From: Numida meleagris
Lineage: Eukaryota; Chordata; Aves; Galliformes; Numididae
DNA: 64,000 nucleotides
Assembly (NCBI RefSeq): GCF_002078875.1
Contig: NC_034414.1
Span: 11,086,225 to 11,150,224 of the forward strand
Direction: 5' to 3'
Shown here piece after piece: positions 50,441 to 61,956 of this stretch. Under the pieces are notes generated by a model that was given only the letters and a program-made list of their open reading frames with translations, searched no databases and was not told where the DNA came from. How positions within the stretch are numbered: the stretch's first letter is position 1; each line of letters begins with the position of its first letter. A program made the position numbers and the translations under genes.

Positions 50441-53400
50441 CAAAGTCAAGAAACAGAGGTGGCATTCCTACTTTTAAAGATAGTTGTGCATGTAGTCAAC
50501 AGTCTGAAACAAAAGATTTTTTAAAATTACTAGCGCCCTTGCTGCTGGCGATGAGCTTGACCTTTACTTGCTCATATTTCTCCATGCCAAATCTTTTCCA
50601 ATCTTTGCTGCTACTCCTAGACTTTTGAAAATCACCACATTTCTTACTTTTGTGTATTATAAACCAGTCTAAACAAATACAATTTAAAATCCGTTTACGT
50701 GTAACAAGCTGGGAGTCAAACAACCACACTTCCATTAAATAGTACCATTTTCAATAAATAGTGCTTTAGCAGTAAGTACAAGTACTATATTGCTAATAGA
50801 AGAAACTATCCATAAATGAATGTGGGGTTAGAATACAGAGAGAGGCTGAAAGATGCAGAATTTAAGACCTGTACTGAGAAAAATTAGAGATGAGTCAGAC
50901 GTGGAACATTCCACCACAACCCACTATGCTCAGTTTCAATGAGTCAGTCAGAACAAGCACGTGAATGTGCATTCCATGTTTGATTTTGATTTGGCAAAAT
51001 CCTACTGATGAAGTTTCACAAAGCCAAAACTCTGACCTTCTCAACTTATTTTCCATGAAAAAAAAACCCTGTAGTGTGGAAATACTCTTAAGTCTAGCTT
51101 ATGCAGGTGAATGTGCAGTTGTAATTTGTAAGGCCGGAAGCCAGGCATGCAACACAGAAGTGGAAGTATCTTCAATAGTTGCGACAACACATTCAGCAAC
51201 TTAATTGAAAGAAATGCTTTTATTTTTCACTAAAAAACAAGAGCTTTTCAGCTAAACTAATCTGACTGCTCATTCTTTGATACTGTATGAGTGCTCTCTT
51301 GCCTGTTGCTGTGAGTTCTACAGAAGTTTCTCCTCAGCCTAAGTCAGTGTTTCGATATTTTGAAGGAATATAGGGGGTTAAAATTATCTTTCTCCACATC
51401 TTGGCAGGAGAGTACAAAGAAAGTGGTGTTTGGCTCACATCCCAAGGATGTGCAGTGGCATCAACAGAGAAGGATGCAATGGCAACAGCTTTTAGGACAT
51501 CAAAAGTGTCTACATCAGAAACAGCAACAGCAGCATGAGCAGACTGTGCTGATGGTGCTTCTTTCTTTCTCTGCCATGGAAAAAAAAAAAGTTATTTTTC
51601 TGGCTGCATGAAGGTCCTCTGGGCCATTTCTGCATACAGCAGTTGCCATTAGAAAATTGACATGTGCCAATAGTTATCACAAAGTGGAATCCAAGTTACC
51701 ACAGATACTTCCAGTTCTAAGTTTCTGGAAAGAGCTGCCTAGTATTGACAGAGATTGCAAAACAACTTTCTGGTTACTAGGTGGGAGCCTCAGTGATCCT
51801 GGGTCAGTACAGCTGCAGTTTATGCCATCTAGGGATCTGACCTGATGCTGTATGACCACGGACCCTAACACATCCAGAAGCACAAAGTAGGTCCTTTTTT
51901 TGGTCACGACCTGAGAAAAGCTTGGTAGCAGCTAAAGAGTTAAATCTAACACTTTGCTTTAATAAAGGGGCTGTGAAAGGTAAAAATGAAAAGTTGGCTA
52001 CTAACTTCTAAAATAGATAGGGAATATCCTCTTCCTCTGAAGTTGCCAGTAGAAAAGTAATAACTATTTTGATTTTCATCTTGTTTGAAAATGAATCCCT
52101 AAAATCTTGGGAGAGGGTAGTTGTAATTAAAAAATATTTTTTGATTGCTAAATTTTGCCCAGGTCTGGCTGAATAGTTTGGAGATAATTATTTTTGATGA
52201 AAGTTTTTGCAAAAATATTTTTTAAATTTAAGGCTATTTTTTGACACATAAAAATAGTTTGATTAACTGTTTTTCTTGAGTTCTTCCATAAAAGTTTATG
52301 ACTAGCTTTAGCCTACAGGATGCTTAGGTAATGCATAGTGAGACACCCAAGATACCATTGTTTAACTGAGTGTCTTGAGGTAGACTGCATACTCTTACTT
52401 TGTAGAAAATAGAAATCAGGCAGTATACTTTAGTCTGGACTTCCTAGATGAGGATCATGAATGTTACTCTTACTTCAATGTATATTAAACTCAGCAAGGA
52501 AAAAGAAATGCTTGTCTGAGTCACCTGTGTTTTTATATATAAATGCTATCAACAGCTTTTGTGATCAGACTTGATTTTCTTCAGTGTCCCAAGGTTCAGA
52601 AAACTCTGCATACAAACATAGTTAGCTTCATCATGCAATCAACTATCTGTGTTGATAGCCTGGCCTCAATTAAACCAGTGGAAACTAAATAAGAAAACAC
52701 AGCACTGCGAAGATTATAAAGTAACATTTTGGAAATAGAAAGATAAGCAGTTCTCTGATTACAATATTCAAATGTTTTTCTCCATTACTACAATGATATC
52801 TCTTCTACAACACTCGAGCTTCCAAGATTTTTGTCACAATTGAGGAATGAAGTAATAAAACACCTAAAATCAGCACTCTAGTGCTGATCTGCCTGTTATA
52901 AAGAGGCCTTTGCAATAATCTGTAGTGTAGTCAGTGGTTGTAGATGAAGTTTTAAAATTAGCAGGCTAATGTGAAACACTCACATATCAGCAAAGTCAAA
53001 ATATTTTAAGAATCCCGCTAGATGTCATTGGAATCATACATTTTGTATGGCTAACAAGAATTATTTTGACATTATGAATATTTTTGGTAAAAATATATCT
53101 GTATTATTTATAAAAGCTTTCAGTGTGTATTATTTGTAGGTCAGAACTGATAGCTGAAGAAGCAAATGCAGTATCAGTGAGCATCCTCAGGGAAAGCTGA
53201 GTGTAATAAATATGTATTGGCAACATTTGTGACAAATTTCTGTTACCGGTGTCTTGGTCCATAGGTGTTGTTTTTGGCTCCTCCTCATATACACACACAC
53301 ATACAGACAGGAAGTTCAGGTACTATCTGCAGAAGATATCATACTGACCAACTGGTGAGCATGACCAAAGCCACTTTTTTCTCTCATCTTTTCTCACAGC

Positions 53401-54296
53401 TTTACTCCCTCCATCTAGACAGAGACAGTCTATTTTCCCCTATTGTCAAAATATTGGCAGGCCTATTTGCTATTTTTGTTTTGTCAAATACCTGTTAGAT
53501 TAACATAGTAGCAAGTAGACTACAAGTAAATCTTTTCCTTGGACTGCTGGGTTCCCATTTTAAGCCACTTGTACATAAAAAAATTCTAAATCTTTCTACA
53601 GAGGCTAAGTGCAAAGCTGTCATTATGAGAGTAATGAATGTTTTTGTATAATTCAATGCCCTTCCAATCTCACCTATTAGTAAAGCAGAAAAGAGAATGG
53701 AGATACAATAAGCCTTAGGTTTACATTCAAGTCTGTCCTCAAAGAAATTCTTACAGTATTTAAAAGAAAATACAAGAATTTTAGATGAATAAAACAAAAA
53801 TAGTTTGTAGCATAGCATCACATCTCAAAAACCTTCCTCAGTGACATCATTAAAGTTCTCTGCAGGTTCAATACAAACGATTCCGTTGCCCTTACCCAGA
53901 TGAATTATTCTTTCTCAGTTGGTTCTGAGAGAGAAGGGAGCAGGTCTGTCAGCACACAACAGCAGGAACAATAACTTAAGAAAGATCCTATTCATAAGCA
54001 CTGTGAGTTGAAGAGAGTGAGACTTTGAGGTTTGATGGTATTTTGGTTCAGAAATCAAGAGAAAGCTCTAACCAGTCCAGACATACACTGTAATATGGGC
54101 ACCTTGTTCATGCGGCAACTGAAGTCACTCGTTGTCAATGCAATTATAGATGATTTAACATGAGAGATGATGTATTTGGATATTCTGTGTATCATTTCAT
54201 TGTCTGACTTCATTTTTTTTTTTTTCACAAAGAATACTGTGCATGCAGTCCCACTTAGAAAAAAACAGAATCATCTCTGGCTGACCTTTTCCTTAC

Positions 54297-54371
54297 CTAC
54301 TCTAAAGATACAAGAATTTGACGCAAATATCACATTTGCACTAACCAAATCAACACTAAATGCTCTGTGCT
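54297..54371 (-). other. Candidate 75-nt exon, open frame (speculative)
   Basis: On the minus strand the segment follows CAATCCACTTCACAG and ends TTTAGAGTAG before GTAAGGAAAA, a good donor. One frame is open across it, reading HRAFSVDLVSANVIFASNSC and on to IFRV, and the length is a multiple of three. The pyrimidine tract is modest and no partner exon is visible. The peptide matches no family I recognise. Confidence 0.12.
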
Positions 54372-56367
54372 CTGTGAAGTGGATTGAATGTCTTTTTGTA
54401 GCTGAATACAGCTTTCTTTGAATTTCTTTTTGGGGCACATTGCTTTTGGCTAGACTGAGCTCAAGTCTAGATGTTTGCCAGGGTATTTGGTGATTCTGAA
54501 GTTCCCTCTGCAGACAGTGACTAGTCTGTCCACTTCTAAGCAAACAGAAAATTACAAACAAAAACACAACAGAACACACTACATTAAAACCGTAAAACCA
54601 TTTAGTCCACTTTGAAATACAAAAAATTACACCTATTTGGCTGCTTCAGTAGCCTTTTTGTGATGTTTGGAGTATGAATGTAAATTTTACAAGATAACCA
54701 TTTTATGTCCTCAAAATCTGGGTAATATTAACTGAACTCATACAAAGCTCTCTAAGGTTGTTTTACCTTGGGAATTGACTGAAGAAAGAGTGGTGCTTTG
54801 TGATTACATATTTCCCAACTTTATACTGATTCATCTAGTGCTCTGTCAGAAGCGGCATTCAAGGACTACTTAGAGTAACACAGGAGCATGCACACTGAAC
54901 AGCATTTCTTGGGGTAGTAGTGAACCCTAACTGGTGGAGGACAACTTCTAGTTGTCCTTTGGATCAAGGAGATAAGTAGAAGGGTGAAACACTGAATGAA
55001 GAAAAATAACCTGGGGAACTGTGATCCTAAATGTATTTGCATTGCTTCAGTATGACTTTGCTATATGTGGTGTAGGAAAGTTTGCCATTTCAGCCAGTGC
55101 TAAGAGGGCAGGGCATGGGGAGGTGGGGAAATATTTATCAAATGTGGACCTTTTTTTCTCAGTCAGCACAGATTTGTGCCTGAATGTTTAGATATAACTA
55201 CCAATGTAAGATTACTTAGTAAATTGATATCAAATATGTACATTTCTCTGTTAGCTATAAAATCACATTGATTCTCCTCAAATGAAATCCAAATGTAATT
55301 TTATAGGCCAGGTTATGCTATTAGTTTTAACAATATGTGAGGTCTTAGATTGTTGCCTTGGTCATACTACCATCATAGCTCACTATTAAGGAGATATCCT
55401 TATTAGAGACATTTATTTCATACTTTCAAACAGACTGGAAATTAGTGAAACCACCGTTGTGTGGTAAGTCTCCTAGATATTGCTAAAAAATATTATTTAG
55501 GCTAAGATTGTATTTTGGTAGCAGATTAGTTAAGCAGGTACCATTATAACTGTGTTGTTTTCAATTCATTTTTTACAGAAGTACCTCACAAAAAGAAAGA
55601 GAGAACCTTTGGTTATGTATTCATGTACGTCTAAGCCTACTCTGTATTTCCCAGCAGTGTGAAGAGCTTTACAAATCTTTGCATGTAAAAGTCTAGCTTC
55701 CTTAAAGCTTTAATCAGAGTTTTAGCTTGGTCCTTTAAACTGGAATCCTGACATTATAACCAATGCAATATAGCCATAAAATGCAACCAATACACATATC
55801 CTGGGCAGCTGCCCTGTCAAACTCTGACCAGACCTTTACATGACCAAAACTGCACACGTCCATTGTAAAGGCTGGCCTGTCATTAGAACGTAGCAAGATC
55901 ATTGCATGAGGAGCTTCAAGTGTGAGAGCAAACCCAATGAGTTTCATTTTCTACAGAAGAAATAAAATTGCAAATGTCTAGCAAGTGAGATGAAGGCTGT
56001 GGAAGCTTCCCCTTAAAAACAATAAGAAGTCAATAGCTAAGATGTATCCCAGCACACTTACATGAGACAGGAGAACGAAAAGGTTTGCAAATAGTAGCAT
56101 TGGCTATGAGCATTCACAGAATTATTATCTTCTCCTTCCAAAAAATTAAAGAACACTGTGCTTTCAGAAATTTGTTTTGCCCAAGGATGATATTGTGGTG
56201 TTTCTCTATTTCTTATGTAAAAGTAATTTAATTGTAGCAGTGTGCACTCACAGTCAACATAGTGAGCATTAAGATGACACAACTTAGTTGGAAGCCTAAA
56301 GCACATGAGAAGCAATCATAGGTTACCACTTTGCTTACCCTAATCAAACAGGAATGAGACAGAATAA

Positions 56368-56368
<1 letters not shown>

Positions 56369-56414
<46 letters not shown>
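56369..56414. repeat. (CA)23 microsatellite
   Basis: Forty-six bases of perfect CA repeat, the longest microsatellite in the window. Uninterrupted dinucleotide tracts of this length are usually polymorphic between individuals. The minus-strand frame across it encodes an alternating valine-cysteine string that is an artefact. Confidence 0.95.
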
Positions 56415-56415
<1 letters not shown>

Positions 56416-58807
56416 GAAAGAGCATAGGTGGCTGTGCTAGACAGGTCTTTAAGCACACTGCTGTGTTCATTGAAGAAGCAGGATTTTTTTAGTGTAAGCA
56501 CCACTGTGGACTGAGTTGTCTAACTGCATCAGGACCGGTACTGTTTCATGCCCCCAAGGTCAAAAGGCATGTGTAGCTACTGTGTGATTCTCTGCACCTT
56601 GTCATGTAGCTCACAGTAGTTGCACTTACGTATCATGTTGGACATTGAAGAAAGTCTCCCCGCTATTTTTAGGAGGTACATTGGACATAGTAAGGTCAAC
56701 GGGTTGACATAATCATAATTTAAAATTCTCTCTATAACTCCCTAAATTAAAATATATGGCCTAGGTGCAATGAACCCAAATAAGATGCAACATTATTGTT
56801 TTGCTCAAAGGCAGGTTTTAAAATGTACTTTCTCAGATCATATTTCTACTATTACATTCTGTGAATGGACAAAATCTCAAAGTATATCTTTAACCACTCT
56901 TGATACATTTAAGATACTGGCAATTTTGCGTTACTCTTTGTCATCAACAAAAATAACTCTGTTTTTCACTGCTCTGACACAACTCCAGTTAGGAAAATGC
57001 AAGCGTAATGTGATCTTCTATAACACCATATGTGGTACCGGTATCATTACACACAGAACATTTTATATCATATTTTTCCTAATCAAATTCTCATATTTTA
57101 ACAGTTATTGAGGGTCAGTAACAATTGAAGATGACTGTAATTTTCATTATAAATCTCATACTTTTGTGTTAAGCACATATATTTTTAGCATAATTACATT
57201 CTCAAATTATAACCACATTTAGAATTAATATTATATGTTACTGGCTACATTGTGTATTTCACAATGAATATTACATTGTCATTCAGTGTCACATTTATCC
57301 AAAGAAAAGGCTAAACAATGCAGAAATGTGTATATTGCTGACAGGGGATAGAAGAAACTATTTATGAAACAGTTAAAATGGAGCAAATGGTGTGGATTCA
57401 GAATATTCTGACTGACAGATGGACTGAGCTTCACATTTCCTTAGAGGCATTAGCATAATTAGGCGAAGTTGAGAAATGATTTATACTGTTCAGAAGTCAT
57501 GGTTCATCTCCTGGTGATCCAAAACCAAGATTAACTTTCATTCTCTTTCTTACTCAAAGCCAAGAAGGCTAATAGAAGAGCAACTTGCTAGTCAGTGACT
57601 AATATGAATACTCTTTTATAGGTATTTACACAAATATATATTTGACATTCACTTAGTTGAATACGATCAAGGATTACTTCATGTAAAATTTTCCATCTGG
57701 TATATTTTGGGAAATTGGATTGCATTATTTGTTCATCTCTGAAGAATTTCAGTTTTATAGCCAACTCACAGAAGACTGACATGATGCTTGATAAGATATG
57801 ATAGTAGGAGGTAGGCTGGAGCACTGAGATACCTAGAGCCACTTGAGGAAGCCTGTAGTAAAATAGTTCACATGACTTAACATTTTAATACACTATGAGT
57901 TTCTGTGTATAACCCTGCTGTGTGTTAATTCAAGTTCAGTCTGCTTTTCTAAGAGCTGTTATTGTTCCTAGTCCTTTTGAAGAGGATGTATACTGAATAT
58001 TTCGTCTAAGACACTCCTTTGGTTCATTTGCTAAAAGTATAGAAAGACAAAGCATGCTGCACTACATCAACAAATACACAGAATCCTTACTGTACATAAT
58101 GGGAATATGGCTACCTGAACCTGACTGTGGGGAGAAACGATGATGATGATGGAGCCGTATGGATTTGAACAGTAGGCACAGAACTACTGAGATCTTAAAG
58201 ACCAAAAGATATCTTAATCCATCTCATGGAACTGAAGCAGGCTCACACATATATGGACTATCTATGCTTGCTGTTTGCCCAGCCTTTTTATATAAACATT
58301 CAGTCAAGCTTGATTCTAGTTTGTCACTAAGTAACTCATTCCAACATTGCCCAGCCCTGATAGCAGCTTTTACAACTACTGACATTAACATAACTAGTAA
58401 CCATACACTAGAAGATGTGTTGAAATTGGTAGCAAGGCAAATCATGCTGTCTCAACTCATGCTAAGAGAAAGGTGTTTCCAACAGTCAGCTGCTTCATTG
58501 GTCTTAATAAAAGTGCCAGGACAGCATCTACCATTTCCCTTAAGTTTACTCAATATAAAGAAATGGAATCATGAGGAAGAAAATTATTGCACTCTAATTC
58601 TTGGACTGAAATTCAGTGAACAGTTTTTATAGCTTTGTCTATTTATTTTTCTTTCATGAAATTGCTATCTTTTCAGGGTTGTTTTTTTTTTTTTTTGAGA
58701 TAACATTTGTAACATTTATTTCATTAAATGGTACAGGAATTTCCATCATTAAGTGTATTATATTTCCTTACCTATCCAAATAGGGATCTAGGTAGATTTT
58801 GAACTGC

Positions 58808-58862
58808 TTATTTATTTTTTATTTATTATTTTTATTTTTAATTTTAAAGTTTCTTTTTTTTC
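58808..58862. repeat. AT-rich low-complexity tract
   Basis: A T-dominated stretch made of TTTAT-like units and a terminal T run, read directly. No element recognised. Confidence 0.8.
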
Positions 58863-61817
58863 CAGTGACCTTATTGATAACGCGTTAGACTCTTCAATCA
58901 TGTCTCCATCTTTCTGTATGTAGTGTATATATCCTACAATACGCAAGTGAAGAGATGCCACCTAAGACATACTGAGCAAGAAAAATTCTATGAAAAAGAT
59001 TGTGAATGATTATCTCAGCCATACTCCCATTTGCCCTAAATACTGTATGTGGTACAACATTCAGATTTGACTTTCTGTTTAAAAACATTTTTATTTTCTA
59101 TATTAAATGTATACTTGGCATTTCTTAATAAAAACAGCTACAGTGAATGATTTTAACATAGTCAAAGTCCTTATTGTTATTATAACAAAAGTTTTAAATG
59201 AACTTGTTTTGAACCATTCCAAACAAACACTACCAAAAAGTATTATTGAAAGAGAGGGATATAGTAAGATATAGAGGCAACAGTGTTCCATCCTTTACCT
59301 CAGAAAGAGATTTTTGTAGATTGTTGAACAATGGGAATGATGGATCTGCAGGCTCATCAGGGTTAATGTTGACAATGAGCAATTATTATTTTTGACAAGA
59401 ATACTAAAGGGTTTCAAGATGACTATTCTAACAGAAAGCAGATTATGACTTCAGTTTTATTACTAACTGTCAAGCATAGTTGTCGAGCATATAAAAGTGT
59501 GATACAAAGGAAGATCATTTTATTATAGAAAGAGACAAAGCAGAGATCAAATGGTGACCTTTTTTGTGGGTTTTTTTTTTCAGTTACCCACAGGAAGAAG
59601 GAGGCAGAGTCCCCAGTGTTTTAAAAAGGGAAATGGGGGGAGAAAACATCTGGGACAGGACACTTTCCTAAAGAGAAAAAAAAAAAATGCAGCAAAAAGC
59701 ACAATATGATTTTAATGAAGCCAACATATGTGGATGTCTGTGGGTACTAGTGTGTGACTTCCGTGTCTTTCTTGTAGATACAACAGTGTGATGGTGGGAC
59801 AGTACTCCACAGCAGCCTTCCAGGGATTAGTTATCTGTCTGACTGATAATCACAGCTACAAGAGATTTTTTTTTGTTGTTGTTTGGTATTTAGTTGCGAT
59901 ATTTTCCTCTCGCCTCTTTGGTATGTGTGGTAATCTTGATCTTAGGGACACAGATCTTTGTCAAAGCAATTATTCAGCCCACACTTCTCTGATGAAAGGT
60001 GAAAAATATTTGCTAAAGAGTGCTCCACCTCTCATTTGTTTTATGGGTGCCTGTGACAATAGCTGATAATTTTGCTTTCACTGAGAAATAACATTCTTCT
60101 CTCTTGAAAAGGGCTCATGCGTTTATTTATCACATTTACTGAAGGAAAAAAAAAAAAAGCCAATTCTGTCTGTAATGCTTGAACTGAAATAAACCATGAC
60201 TTCATGGAGGTTTGAATCTAGATCCAAATGTTATTGCTCACCTTACCTCTAGAACGGGTTGAAGTAGAATCCCTTATTAAATAAGACAGCTTTTGCAGAT
60301 GTTACAAAACAAAGATAAACTTTGCTGCTTTGTTACTTGCTCATCTTATCATTAAGTGGAAAGAAAGTCATCTGCACACTTCTGTGGATGAAACTGAACA
60401 AGTAAAAGATGCAGGAAAACAGAGAGGTAGAGCATAGTGTGAAAGAGCAATACAAATTCTTTGAATACATAAATTGACTGAATCTGTTCTGACAGAGAAT
60501 GTGCTGATATCATTTGATTCTCTACTCTGCTATAGACCCTAGATCTCTTTTAATTTTTTTTTTAATGAAAACAAAAAGTCTACAGAAAGTCCTTTCACAT
60601 AATTGATGGTTATTATGACATTTAATTTCTTATTTACTTATTTAATCTTCTTTATTTATGACATTATTTCTTAAATAATGTAAAAATAAATTTGCAAAAC
60701 AAAATGAGGAAACAAAGGTGATGTCTCATTGGCACAAATGTTTACACTGAATCTGAGTTAATATAATGTGTACTGACGATGCCAGATTCTCCATGAATGC
60801 TTTCTGGAAAAACAAAAAAAAATCTATTCTCACCATAATTGCATGAAGAAAGTAGAGCAAGTGTACTGTGGTAAAGGCAACATGCCCCAAATTTGTTAAT
60901 TTAATGCTATTGTTCTCACGTAATACTTTTGTGTGCGTAATACCTCATATTTTGCTCAGTTTCTCTTTTAGATGTTATGCAGGAACTGATCATAGTAGGA
61001 TCTTTTACATCCATGTGCACACCATGCATAAACTTCTGTTCGTACAGTCTTGGCCCTGAAGAACTAGGGGGATCTGCATACCTAGATTTTTTTTTCATTT
61101 ATCCTGAGTGATATTGTCGGTTCAGCCTCTGACATAAGTTCAAGCAACACTAGATAATTAGGGCCATTACAGTAGCCTTGATCTCAGAGACTACAGCTGC
61201 TGTAAAAAAAAAAAAATTGCACCAATCTTACGTGAGAGGTACTCCAGGAGATGCGCTGCCTGATATTGTTTAAAAGCACTTATGAACAGAGCTTTTATGA
61301 AGCTGTCAGCCAATAAATGTCTGTTATTCTCCTTGCATGCTGATCTAGTCCTTCCTTACAAAGGATGCTTAGTGCTGTCCTCTTACAACCTTAGCCTCAA
61401 CTTCAGTTTGCTTATCCATCTTCTCTGGTAGTTCAAGTGAAAGGATACTACACAACAGGAATATGTAGTATAACCACATTTGCCAATGTTTTAAACTATA
61501 GCTTAGAAAGGTTCCACATTTTTTACAGGGTTACATCGTTTCCAAACAGAAAAGCTAGCGGTAAGCAGCTACCTGTTGCCCATTGACCTGCAATCATGAA
61601 AAGTGCTTTCGTTACTCAACATGGAATGTGGTGGGACATCTTTTACAGTAGTAATGATTTCTCAGGTCTGAAGAATATCAGTGATAATCTGCTTGAAAGT
61701 ATTCTGTTGAAACATACAGCATTTTAAACATTTTTTTTTTAACTATGTGGATAAAATTCTTACTATGCAGAAGAGACTTCAGTTGTCACAGTGCCATTTT
61801 TCTTGATTTTTTTTTAG

Positions 61818-61956
61818 GACCGTATAGATGGCTGTCAGCAGGCTTGATTGTGCACAGAGGAAAACATCAAGGACTAGACTGAGTGGATTCAGAAGAGTGC
61901 TGTCTGACATTAGGTGAAGGCAGAATCATGGGAAGGTCTGCTTCTATCTCATGCAG
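61818..61956 (+). other. Candidate leader exon (5' untranslated or start-codon exon)
   Basis: This 139-nt segment is preceded by TTCTTGATTTTTTTTTAG (ending 61817), a strong pyrimidine tract, and ends ATGCAG before GTGAGTGG, a consensus donor. All three frames carry stops, so it is not an internal coding exon. However, an ATG at 61928 sits in AATCATGGG (A at -3, G at +4) and reads MGRSASISC without interruption into the donor, with an in-frame stop upstream. It could therefore be the exon where translation of a downstream gene begins, or simply an untranslated or noncoding-RNA exon. No protein family can be named from nine residues. Confidence 0.4.

Larger units (their letters stand above)
47848..61817. 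other. Unique AT-rich DNA
   Basis: About 14 kb without any named transposon. It includes a polypurine tract (50386-50440), a (CA)23 microsatellite (56369-56414), AT-rich low complexity near 58808-58862, a minus-strand exon-like segment at 54297-54371 and the longest open frame of the window at 58159-58632 (plus strand). I do not accept that frame as a gene without further evidence. A somewhat GC-richer patch near 48545-48675 has no assigned role. Confidence 0.55.

Noticed and set aside
51360..51611. Glutamine/histidine-rich open frame of 83 codons
   Set aside because: The bias comes from local CAG/CAA-rich sequence; no splice sites or domain support a coding region.
53495..53821. 108-codon minus-strand open frame
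   Set aside because: Hydrophobic stretches reflect T-rich codons; no family similarity and no paired splice sites.
56770..57111. 113-codon plus-strand open frame
   Set aside because: No recognisable domain, no promoter or splice context; plausible by chance at this base composition.
59779..60063. Open plus-strand frame after an acceptor-like CTTTCTTGTAG
   Set aside because: The frame continues through a T/G low-complexity run, has no convincing donor and shows no recognisable domain; length is within chance expectation.
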